Part shown: in pieces, positions 1 to 5,143 of the stretch
Layout: each line of letters begins with the position of its first letter
How positions within the stretch are numbered: the stretch's first letter is position 1
DNA from: Spirochaetaceae bacterium
Lineage (GTDB): Bacteria > Spirochaetota > Spirochaetia > Treponematales > Breznakiellaceae
Direction of reading: 5' to 3'
DNA: 5,143 nucleotides
Assembly (NCBI GenBank): GCA_031257075.1
Contig: JAIRPM010000201.1
Location: 1 to 5,143, forward strand
Notes under the pieces: model-generated
Databases searched by the model: none
Seen by the model: the letters and a program-made list of their open reading frames with translations, nothing else
Told to the model about the DNA's origin: nothing
Made by a program: the position numbers and the translations under genes

Positions 1-165
1 AAAAACAGCGAAGGGCTTTATCAATGTAATGGCTGCAAACAGCATTACGATGAAAGCCTGCTCGAAATTGACCATATTGTTCCATGGAGTTTAGGCGGCA
101 AAACCGATTTAACAAATGCGCAGGTTTTGTGCCGGAACTGTAATAGAAGAAAGAGCAATAAATAG
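1..165 (+). CDS. HNH endonuclease, C-terminal 54 residues (5' end outside window)
   Basis: The window opens inside a gene read in frame 1 and ending at TAG 163-165. The visible tail is a classic zinc-stabilised HNH nuclease module: CNGC at residues 9-12, the catalytic-type Asp-His pair DHI at 24-26 followed by PW and a GG turn, TDLTNAQ with Asn39, and a second Cys pair in LCRNCN at 43-48, ending in a basic RRKSNK tail. In this family the two CxxC pairs bind a structural zinc, and the His/Asn residues hold the catalytic metal. All key positions are present, so the domain looks intact. The full protein could be a stand-alone HNH nuclease or the C-terminus of a larger restriction-type protein (DUF262-type proteins often end this way). 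The missing N-terminus prevents a choice. GC is about 41% by hand count, and AGA arginine codons occur, unlike the GC-rich neighbours, which hints at acquired DNA. Confidence 0.88.
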   Translation, partial: KNSEGLYQCNGCKQHYDESLLEIDHIVPWSLGGKTDLTNAQVLCRNCNRRKSNK

Positions 166-232
166 GGTAACGCTGATAAAATTGACTTTTCGGCAAGTCT
201 TTGGTTTTGAGGTTTGCCGCATCAGCGTTGCC
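166..232. repeat. Nested inverted repeat (foldback) directly after the HNH stop codon
   Basis: A 12-bp outer stem pairs 166-177 with 221-232, with a single G-T wobble (168/230). Inside it, 191-196 (CGGCAA) pairs exactly with 214-219 (TTGCCG). The remaining inner segment 178-190 is itself a short AAAA-n5-TTTT hairpin. Only base 220 is left unpaired at the junction, so the whole 67 bases could fold as a compact three-way junction. It begins on the base after the TAG. No T-run follows the 3' arm, so it is not a standard intrinsic terminator, although it could still act as an RNA 3'-end structure for the upstream gene. A decayed small transposable element or a palindromic intergenic repeat is the other option. 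Confidence 0.7.
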
Positions 233-287
233 TTCCGCTGGCGGCACGTCCGGGAGGGGGTGCGGATAAATTGACTTGGTTTTCAGG
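175..287. repeat. Degenerate direct repeat in the HNH-livH gap
   Basis: GATAAAATTGACTT at 175-188 recurs as GATAAATTGACTT at 265-277, one A shorter. Downstream of each copy, TTGGTTTTGAGG (201-212) recurs as TTGGTTTTCAGG (276-287) with one mismatch. The second copy therefore looks like the first with about 14 internal bases missing. The two copies start 90 bases apart, and the first overlaps the foldback at 166-232. Between them, 233-264 is GC-rich and includes CCGC-TG-GCGG at 235-244 and a G-rich run at 252-260. The function is unknown. It could reflect duplication at a rearrangement point. Confidence 0.5.
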
Positions 288-310
288 CGGCAGGCTGGGA
301 CGCTTGATGT

Positions 311-339
311 TTTACACCTACTCCCCATTGTTCTATTTT
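311..339 (+). promoter_or_regulatory. Candidate sigma-70 type promoter for livH
   Basis: TTTACA at 311-316 (one mismatch to TTGACA) and TATTTT at 334-339 (two mismatches to TATAAT) are separated by an exact 17-base spacer. This predicts transcription starting near 346. The preferred livH start codon GTG is at 357, so the leader would be only about 10-12 bases and contains no Shine-Dalgarno sequence. A second, weaker -10-like TACACT lies at 345-350, only six bases before the GTG, but lacks a -35. This is a pattern match only. Confidence 0.4.
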
Positions 340-356
340 TCCGCTACACTGTTTCT

Positions 357-1244
357 GTGGTGCTTATCGTTCAACAATTAATAAATGGCCTTTCTCTTGG
401 CAGTATTTACGCGCTTGTCGCCCTTGGTTATACAATGGTCTACGGGATTGTTCTCCTTATCAATTTTGCGCATGGCGACATCCTGATGGTAGGGGCGTAT
501 GCCGGGTTTTATGCGCTCACATTCTGGGGCGTAACTCCCTTCGGTATAATAGCCGCTTTTGTTTTTGCTATGCTCCTCTGCGCATGCATGGGAGCCGGTA
601 TTGAGCGTTTTGCCTATAAACCGCTCCGTAACGCGCCCCGCTTGAACGCGCTTATCACCGCGATAGCCGTTTCTCTTATCCTGCAGAACGCGGCGCGGGT
701 CATTCCTTTTATCGGCCCGAATCCCCGGCAATTTCCCCGCCCCGCGGTTTACAATATAGCGGTTGGCGGTTTTTCTATTTCTAATATTCAAATGATAGTG
801 ATAGCGGTTTCTGCGCTTCTTATGGTCGCGCTTAATTACATTGTGAATAAAACACGGCGTGGAAAAGCAATGCGCTCCGTTTCGTTTGATATGCAGGCAG
901 CAAGCCTTATGGGAATTTCGGTGGATGCGACAATTTCGTTTACTTTCGCGCTTGGCTCAATGCTGGCGGCGGCGGGCGGTATTCTCTATGCTTTTGCCTA
1001 TCCGCAAATTTCACCGACTATGGGAACTATGCCCGGGCTGAAAGCCTTTATAGCCGCTGTTTTTGGCGGCATAGGATCGATACCCGGGGCTATGCTCGGC
1101 GGTATATTGTTAGGGCTTGCCGAAACATTTACCAAAAGTTTCAATTCGCAGTATGCCGATGCTATTTCTTTTTCTATCCTCATTATTATTCTGCTTATAA
1201 AACCGGCCGGCATTATGGGCGCAAAAACAAAGGTAAAAGTATAG
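357..1244 (+). CDS. livH: Branched-chain amino-acid ABC transporter permease LivH
   Basis: This is an inner-membrane permease of the LivH/LivM family (BPD_transp_2). With LivM it forms the channel through which LivGF-driven import of Leu/Ile/Val or related solutes occurs. From GTG 357 it is 295 residues, the usual size. Family hallmarks are the N-terminal NGLSLGSIYALVALGYTMVYG (residues 10-30), then NFAHGD (36-41). The cytoplasmic loop with RRGKAMRSVSFDMQAASLMGI (167-187) contacts the ATPases. FIAAVFGGIGSIPGAMLGGILLG follows at 231-253, and a last hydrophobic segment (about 270-285) ends in KPAGIMG. About eight membrane segments are evident. The frame is open to TTG 276, but the extra 27 residues do not resemble the family and that start lacks a well-spaced ribosome site. 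GTG 357 or 360 fits the known N-terminus, also without a clear Shine-Dalgarno. Its stop touches the MOSC ATG. livM, livG, livF and a binding protein are absent from the window. Transport of another amide or purine-like solute by this family cannot be excluded. Confidence 0.9.
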   Translation: MVLIVQQLINGLSLGSIYALVALGYTMVYGIVLLINFAHGDILMVGAYAGFYALTFWGVTPFGIIAAFVFAMLLCACMGAGIERFAYKPLRNAPRLNALITAIAVSLILQNAARVIPFIGPNPRQFPRPAVYNIAVGGFSISNIQMIVIAVSALLMVALNYIVNKTRRGKAMRSVSFDMQAASLMGISVDATISFTFALGSMLAAAGGILYAFAYPQISPTMGTMPGLKAFIAAVFGGIGSIPGAMLGGILLGLAETFTKSFNSQYADAISFSILIIILLIKPAGIMGAKTKVKV

Positions 1245-1676
1245 ATGGCAAAAATCACCGCTGTTTGTATCAGTGCGGCCAAAGGAACGGCAAAACGGAA
1301 CGTTGAACGCGGGCGTTTTATCAGAGAATACGGCATCGAAGGGGATGCCCATGCGGGAAACTGGCATAGGCAGGTGAGCCTGCTATCGCTGCAAAAAATA
1401 GAAGACTTCCGTGCCCGAGGCGCCTGCGTTGATTTTGGGGCGTTTGGGGAAAATCTTGTTGTCGACGGCATAGATTTTTCCTCCCTGCCTGTTGGAACGC
1501 GCTTCCGTTCCGGCAATGTGCTTTTGGAAATGACGCAAATTGGCAAAGAATGCCATGCGCATTGCGCGATATATAAACAGGTGGGCGATTGTATTATGCC
1601 CCGTGAAGGCGTGTTTGCGCGGGTGCTGGAAGGCGGCGATTTGAACGTGGGAGATGAATTCATTGCCGAAACCTGA
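1245..1676 (+). CDS. Small single-domain MOSC protein (molybdenum-cofactor sulfurase C-terminal type)
   Basis: The 143 residues consist of one MOSC domain, the sulfur-carrier beta-barrel found at the C-terminus of Moco sulfurases and in stand-alone proteins. Visible motifs are GIEGDAHAGNWHRQVSLL (30-47), GAFGENL (65-71), LPVGTRFRSG (81-90), IGKECHAHC (99-107), and DCIMPREGVFARVL (115-128) before the closing NVGDEF. Cys103, Cys107 and Cys116 are candidates for the conserved sulfur- or metal-handling cysteine. Stand-alone proteins of this short type are commonly encoded next to MogA in anaerobes, as here. They are inferred to act in molybdenum cofactor handling, but the precise reaction is not established. 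ATG 1245 follows the livH TAG with no gap. AAAGG at 1229-1233 is a plausible but distant (11-base) ribosome site, so translation may be coupled to livH. The 3' end overlaps mogA. Confidence 0.88.
   Translation: MAKITAVCISAAKGTAKRNVERGRFIREYGIEGDAHAGNWHRQVSLLSLQKIEDFRARGACVDFGAFGENLVVDGIDFSSLPVGTRFRSGNVLLEMTQIGKECHAHCAIYKQVGDCIMPREGVFARVLEGGDLNVGDEFIAET
1647..1653 (+). promoter_or_regulatory. Ribosome binding site deciding the mogA start
   Basis: GTGGGAG at 1647-1653, inside the end of the MOSC gene, is the best purine-rich match near the mogA start. It directly touches ATG 1654, which leaves no spacer, but sits nine bases before an in-frame TTG at 1663. The spacing favours the TTG, while codon preference favours the ATG. 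Confidence 0.4.
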
Positions 1677-2184
1677 AACTGACGGCGGCCTGAGGCTTTA
1701 CCGCGCCGCCGTCATTACTTTAAGCGACAAAGCCGCTGCCGGTTTGCGCGTTGACGAAAGCGGCCCCGTTGTCCGCGAAATTGCCGAAAAATCCGGGTTT
1801 TCCGTTGTTTCCGCTGTGGTGCTTCCCGATGAACAATCTTTGCTCGAAGCGGAACTCAAACGGATTTGCGATACCGGCATTGCCGAACTCGCGCTCACCA
1901 CAGGCGGCACCGGTTTTTCTCCCCGCGATATAACACCGGAAGCAACTGCCGCTGTTGCTGAACGTTTAGCCTATGGCATTGCCGAAGCGATGCGCGCCGC
2001 CGGCCTTGCCCATACAAAACGCGCTATGTTAAGCCGGGGTATAGCGGCTTTACGCAAGAAAACGCTCATTATCAATTTACCCGGAAGCCCCAAAGCGGCG
2101 CGGGAAAGTTTAGAAGCGGTCATAACTGAAGTGCGCCATGGTATCGATATCCTCACGGGCGCGGACAGCGAATGCGCCCGATGA
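1654..2184 (+). CDS. mogA: Molybdopterin adenylyltransferase, MogA/MoaB family
   Basis: This cytoplasmic enzyme of molybdenum cofactor synthesis, in the MoCF_biosynth fold, activates molybdopterin by AMP transfer from ATP before molybdate insertion. Numbering from ATG 1654 (176 residues), the family motifs run in order: RAAVITLSDKAAAGLRVDESGPVV (17-40), LPDEQ (57-61), the signature LTTGGTGFSPRDITPEAT (81-98) with Asp92 at the position of the known catalytic Asp, and INLPGSPKAARESLEAV (140-156). Nothing essential is missing. The first 16 residues go beyond the family core, and TTG 1663, giving 173 residues, is a credible alternative because the Shine-Dalgarno-like GTGGGAG abuts ATG 1654. The gene overlaps the MOSC gene by 23 (or 14) bases, so the two are probably co-translated. 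MogA and MoaB subfamilies are hard to separate by eye, so the symbol is a family-level choice. Confidence 0.9.
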   Translation: MNSLPKPETDGGLRLYRAAVITLSDKAAAGLRVDESGPVVREIAEKSGFSVVSAVVLPDEQSLLEAELKRICDTGIAELALTTGGTGFSPRDITPEATAAVAERLAYGIAEAMRAAGLAHTKRAMLSRGIAALRKKTLIINLPGSPKAARESLEAVITEVRHGIDILTGADSECAR

Positions 2185-2591
2185 ACAAACCGTGGTATAG
2201 CGCCGGTCTTGCTTTTTCCTGTGTGCGCTGTTCGGCGTGCTGCCGGGGGGAAAGCGGCTATGTGTTTATTACCCGTGCTGAAGCGCTTAAAATTGCCGGG
2301 CAATGCGCCCTTAGCGCCGAAGAATTTTATGCCGTTTATTGCCGTCAAGTGGATTTAGGCGCGGAAAAACGGTTTTCATTGAAAGAAAAATCCAACGGCG
2401 ACTGCGTATTTTGGAACGGCGGATGCGGCATTTATGAAAACCGCCCCGCGCAATGCAGAACGTATCCTTTTTGGGCTTCGATGCTCGAATCGTCTGAAAT
2501 ATGGGAAAAAACAAGCGTGGCCTGTCCGGGTACGCGTCAAAAAACAATCCGCGATTGCGCTTTTATCGAAGACTGTCTACAAAACTGTTGA
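2181..2591 (+). CDS. YkgJ-type cysteine cluster protein (CxxCxxCC family)
   Basis: This small cytoplasmic protein of the CxxCxxCC family (UPF0153/YkgJ) is thought to bind zinc or iron through clustered cysteines. Its biochemical role is unknown. From ATG 2181 it has 136 residues. The signature is C-VR-C-SA-CC at 14-21, followed by the second conserved block with Cys75, Cys82 and Cys92 in GDCVFWNGGCGIYENRPAQCRTYPFW (73-98), and Cys115 in ACPG. In total there are 13 cysteines, including extra ones at 42, 54, 126, 132 and 136. ATG 2181 overlaps the mogA stop as ATGA, the usual arrangement for coupled genes. ATG 2172 in the same frame would add three residues. No strong ribosome site is visible, consistent with coupling. 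Placement after MOSC/mogA suggests, but does not show, a link to metal-cofactor handling. Confidence 0.85.
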   Translation: MNKPWYSAGLAFSCVRCSACCRGESGYVFITRAEALKIAGQCALSAEEFYAVYCRQVDLGAEKRFSLKEKSNGDCVFWNGGCGIYENRPAQCRTYPFWASMLESSEIWEKTSVACPGTRQKTIRDCAFIEDCLQNC

Positions 2592-2597
2592 CATTCA

Positions 2598-2606
2598 TGA
2601 TATACT
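2598..2606 (+). promoter_or_regulatory. Extended -10 promoter element immediately upstream of recN
   Basis: TGATATACT at 2598-2606 is an extended -10 (TG-n-TATACT, one mismatch to TATAAT). Transcription would be expected about seven bases further on, at 2613-2614, which is the A of the recN ATG. No Shine-Dalgarno lies between the ykgJ-like stop and this ATG. No good -35 sits 16-18 bases upstream, but extended -10 promoters often do without one. The perfect TTGACA at 2588-2593 is only seven bases away and so cannot be its partner. Confidence 0.45.
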
Positions 2607-2613
2607 GAAAACT

Positions 2614-4422
2614 ATGCTTTTGGAACTTACCGTCCGCAATTACGCGCTTGTTGATTCGCTTTCCGTTTCATTCGACAGAGGCCTCAACATCATTACCGGT
2701 GAAACAGGCGCGGGCAAATCTATTATTGTGGGGGCGCTTAGTTTTCTTTTGGGCGCAAAAGCGGACGGCGATGTTATCCGCGCCGGCTGCGAAGAAGCTT
2801 CGGTTTCCGCGGTGCTTGGTATTCCGCCCATACCCGGCAGCGAATTGGCATGCTGGCTTGCCGAACGGGATATTGTACCGGAAACCGGCATCCCCGAAGA
2901 CGGCGAACTGATAGTGCGGCGTTCTTTGCGCAGAAACGGGCGCGGTTCTATATTCATTCAAAATACGCCGGTAAGTCGCAGCGACCTTGCCGACTGTATG
3001 GCGCTCATTTTTGATTTACATGGCCAGCATGCGCATGAATCTCTGCTGCGGCCTGCCAACCACCGTAAATATCTTGACCGTTTTGCCGTTCTTGAAGACG
3101 AAGCGGTTGCTTTTAACGCGCTTTTTCGTGAATTGCAGGATAAACGCAAACGGGCGGAAAGCGCCGTTATTTCCGAAAAAGAACGGCAAGCGCGGCGTGA
3201 AATCCTGCAATTTGCTGTGGAAGAAATTGAAAAAGCCGCGCTCAAACCGGGTGAAAGCCGTGAATTGGAAGCCGAATCCTCACGGCTTGTGTCATTTGAA
3301 AAACTGGCGGGGCATATTGAATCCGCCTGTGAAAATTTTTGCGAGGGCGGCGGCGCGCAGATTGCGGCGCTTCCCCTCATCCGCAAGACGCATAGCGCGG
3401 CCGGGGCGGCGGCGGCGCTGGATACCGGCCTTTCCGCCCTTGCCAACCGTGTTTCCGACCTTTTTTATGAAGCCGAAGATATAGCGCAGGAACTTAAAAC
3501 TTATCGCGCAAACCTTAGTTTTAATCCTGAACGGCTGGAACAGGTTGAGGAGCGGCTTGCGTTTATTAACAAACTCAAAAAAAAGTACGCGGCAGCGCCC
3601 GCGGAGGGGGCGCTTTCCAGCGAAGACGCTATTTTGGCCTATAAAACGGAAGCCGAAACAGAAATAGATGCCCTTTCCCGCACAGAAGAAAACAGGGAAG
3701 CGCTCAAAAAAGAAATTACGGCGCTGGAAAAAACGATTTTTGAAAAAGCGAAAAGTTTAAGCGCGAAACGCGCCGCCGCGGGGGTGGATTTGTCCCGCCG
3801 GATAAGCGCAATATTGACCCGGCTCGGGATGCCCGGCGCGCGATTCAGTGTCCGGCTTGAACCCAAAAACAGCGCCGAAACCGGCGGGCCGGAACTGCTC
3901 CCGCCGGAACGGCCTTCGGCCAATTTTGTGATAGGCCCTTATGGCGCCGATGATGTTGAATTTCTTTTTAGCGCGAATGCCGGTGAAGGTGAGCGGGAAC
4001 TGGCAAGAATAGCAAGCGGCGGCGAACTTTCCCGCGTTATGCTTGCCATAAAAACAGCCCTTGTTCCGGCGGAAAGCAGCGCCGCCGACGCTTCCGCCGA
4101 TACGCTTATTTTTGACGAGGTAGATACCGGCATAGGCGGTGAGGTTGCCATCGCGGTCGGCGATTATCTTGCGCAAATCGGCGAAGTCAAACAAATTTTT
4201 TGCGTTACCCACCTTGCCGTTATCGCGTCAAAGGCGCACAATCATCTCAAAGTGGAAAAAAAAGAACAGAACGGCCGTACCATTACGCAAATTCGGCCGG
4301 TGAGGGCGGAAGAGCGGCGTGAAGAAATTGCCCGTATGCTTTCAGGCGATATAAGCGATGCCGCGCTTGTTCACGCTGATGAACTTCTGGAAAAATACGG
4401 CAGCAGGCGGTACAATTTATGA
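2614..4422 (+). CDS. recN: DNA repair protein RecN (SMC-like ATPase)
   Basis: RecN is a cytoplasmic SMC-family ATPase recruited to DNA double-strand breaks, where it helps homologous repair with RecA. From ATG 2614 it has 602 residues, slightly longer than typical (roughly 550-580). The N-terminal half-ATPase contains Walker A GETGAGKS (29-36) and the RecN hallmark DLHGQHAHESLL (134-145). A long helical coiled-coil arm follows (about 160-395), broken around 240-330 by an Ala/Gly-rich stretch and FINKLKKKYA. The C-terminal half carries the ABC signature IASGGELSRVMLAIKTAL (466-483), Walker B TLIFDEVDTGIGG (497-509) and the switch motif VTHLAVIAS (531-539). An Ala/Ser-rich insertion (485-495) precedes Walker B. 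The frame is open upstream to 2434, but the family N-terminus begins at MLLELTVRNYALV, fixing the start at 2614. No ribosome site is seen, and a promoter lies right before the start. All ATPase residues are present. Confidence 0.96.
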   Translation: MLLELTVRNYALVDSLSVSFDRGLNIITGETGAGKSIIVGALSFLLGAKADGDVIRAGCEEASVSAVLGIPPIPGSELACWLAERDIVPETGIPEDGELIVRRSLRRNGRGSIFIQNTPVSRSDLADCMALIFDLHGQHAHESLLRPANHRKYLDRFAVLEDEAVAFNALFRELQDKRKRAESAVISEKERQARREILQFAVEEIEKAALKPGESRELEAESSRLVSFEKLAGHIESACENFCEGGGAQIAALPLIRKTHSAAGAAAALDTGLSALANRVSDLFYEAEDIAQELKTYRANLSFNPERLEQVEERLAFINKLKKKYAAAPAEGALSSEDAILAYKTEAETEIDALSRTEENREALKKEITALEKTIFEKAKSLSAKRAAAGVDLSRRISAILTRLGMPGARFSVRLEPKNSAETGGPELLPPERPSANFVIGPYGADDVEFLFSANAGEGERELARIASGGELSRVMLAIKTALVPAESSAADASADTLIFDEVDTGIGGEVAIAVGDYLAQIGEVKQIFCVTHLAVIASKAHNHLKVEKKEQNGRTITQIRPVRAEERREEIARMLSGDISDAALVHADELLEKYGSRRYNL

Positions 4423-5143
4423 ATAATGCGGCAACACTTGAAAAGCAGCGGCGCTATAACGAACTTATAAAAAAATATGAAATATCCATCAAGACGTTTC
4501 AAAAAACGGAGGTCGAAGTTCTAGCGGAATGCCGCGCTCATCCTGAAACAGCCGCCTGCAAGTTGTTCAATCTTGCCGAAGGAGAATTGGATGCCGCTTC
4601 GTGCCATCTTGTCATAAATGGCATAAGCGTCGCGGTGCTGGGCATGAAAAGTGAAGAAGCGCTTAACGATGCCCGGAAAGCGCTTTCAAAAGCAATCATC
4701 TATGTCGAAAATGTTGTTACCAATATGGTAAATACGCTTTTTTCCGATTATGAAGAAGCTCTGAAAGAACTTTCCGAAATAAGCGCGGAAAAAAAATTAT
4801 ATTTTATCCGCAAAACCGGCCTTACTATTGATTTAACTAAACTTGCCTACGGCGAAACTTCGCGCTGGAAATGGGCTTTTATTGATATAGAAGGCCGTTT
4901 TGCCGCCATTGCGAAAAATCTTCTTGACCTGCGAAAAGCCCAGTCCAATGAATCAAAAAACCCGGACTATATTCCTGTATCACAGCATACCAAACTGGTA
5001 AAACAACTTCTTGACAAAGCGGCGACAAATTATATTGAACGGTATGAACTTTCTACCCAAAACGCGGATGATATTATGACCGCTGTCAATTTTATTTCTG
5101 TGCTTGAACGAATCAAAATTCTTTTGAATGATAATGAATCTAT
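4419..5143 (+). CDS. Unrecognised helical protein coupled to recN (3' end outside window)
   Basis: An open frame runs from ATG 4419 to the right edge (241 full codons) without a stop. The ATG overlaps the recN TGA as ATGA, and AGGCGG at 4405-4410 gives a modest ribosome site eight bases upstream, so it is very likely a real, coupled gene. The product is soluble-looking, with no signal peptide or membrane segment, rich in Lys, Glu, Leu and Ala, and mostly helical. It starts with a charged helix (about 5-40) and a Cys-containing stretch (38-62), followed by a short hydrophobic VINGISVAVLGM (65-76) and long helices (77-130). IRKTGLTIDLTKLAYGE comes at 130-146, then the aromatic RWKWAFIDIEGRF (149-161), a linker QSNESKNPDYIP (175-186), and more helix. 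I recognise no catalytic motif or named family. It is more AT-rich than recN. A Treponema-type conserved protein of unknown function is a guess from gene order. Confidence 0.85.
   Translation, partial: MNNAATLEKQRRYNELIKKYEISIKTFQKTEVEVLAECRAHPETAACKLFNLAEGELDAASCHLVINGISVAVLGMKSEEALNDARKALSKAIIYVENVVTNMVNTLFSDYEEALKELSEISAEKKLYFIRKTGLTIDLTKLAYGETSRWKWAFIDIEGRFAAIAKNLLDLRKAQSNESKNPDYIPVSQHTKLVKQLLDKAATNYIERYELSTQNADDIMTAVNFISVLERIKILLNDNES

Noticed and set aside
166..240. Intrinsic terminator for the HNH gene
   Set aside because: The foldback is present, but no T-run follows the 3' arm, and the loop is large. A rho-independent terminator is not supported.
276..356. 27-residue N-terminal extension of LivH from TTG 276
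   Set aside because: It does not match the LivH N-terminus and has no well-spaced ribosome site (the G-rich run at 252-260 is 15 bases away). It also spans the candidate promoter. Kept as an alternative only.
998..1663. Long open frame on the minus strand opposite livH and the MOSC gene
   Set aside because: It is antisense to two clearly recognised proteins, has Ser/Pro-rich composition typical of a shadow frame, and shows no family resemblance.
2588..2606. Perfect TTGACA (2588-2593) paired with TATACT (2601-2606) as one promoter
   Set aside because: The spacer is only seven bases, far too short. The next possible -10 at 2613-2618 is 19 bases away but overlaps the recN start codon.
2434..2613. 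Upstream in-frame extension of recN giving a 662-residue protein
   Set aside because: This stretch lies inside the ykgJ-like gene in another frame, and its translation resembles no part of RecN. The family N-terminus starts exactly at ATG 2614.
2958..3446. Minus-strand open frame opposite recN
   Set aside because: Its Ser/Ala/Arg-rich translation mirrors the codon bias of recN, and it contains no motif.
1..5143. CRISPR array, tRNA or rRNA gene, or complete insertion sequence
   Set aside because: No regularly spaced repeats, no tRNA cloverleaf and no transposase frame were seen on either strand. The only non-coding gap longer than 30 bases is 166-356.

Overview
This 5.1 kb window is compact bacterial DNA. 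All recognised genes lie on the + strand. From 357 to the right edge they are packed with zero or overlapping spacing, except the 22 bases between the ykgJ-like gene and recN. Non-ATG starts look likely for livH (GTG) and possibly mogA (TTG). A RecN with an ABC-ATPase fold, a LivH-type amino-acid permease and a MOSC/MogA pair together suggest an anaerobic, gut-type bacterium. My best guess is a Spirochaete of the Treponema group, judged by general resemblance of protein sequences and gene style. No marker in the window proves this.

Layout. Positions 1-165 are the 3' end of an HNH endonuclease gene that is more AT-rich than most of the window. Positions 166-356 are the only real intergenic gap. 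It holds a large nested foldback immediately after the HNH stop, a degenerate direct repeat and a candidate promoter for the next gene. Then come livH (branched-chain amino-acid ABC permease, 357-1244), a small MOSC-domain protein (1245-1676), a MogA/MoaB molybdopterin adenylyltransferase (about 1654/1663-2184), a cysteine-rich YkgJ-type metal-binding protein (2181-2591), recN (2614-4422), and an unrecognised, mostly helical protein (4419 to beyond the right edge).

How the genes relate. livH, MOSC, mogA and the ykgJ-like gene abut or overlap, so they probably form one transcript. MOSC and MogA are a natural pair acting around molybdenum cofactor. The livH gene is out of place: none of its usual partners (livM, livG, livF or a binding protein) is visible on either side. 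This suggests either a local rearrangement, with the HNH/foldback region as the likely breakpoint, or that the transporter's other parts are encoded elsewhere. recN appears to have its own extended -10 promoter in the short gap after the ykgJ-like gene. It is so close to the ATG that the recN message may be leaderless. recN and the last gene overlap by ATGA and are probably translationally coupled.

I do not see a CRISPR array, RNA gene, complete mobile element or clear phage module. The window reads mostly as ordinary housekeeping DNA. The points most worth a second look are the foldback/repeat junction upstream of the orphan livH, the possibly leaderless starts, and the unrecognised gene coupled to recN.
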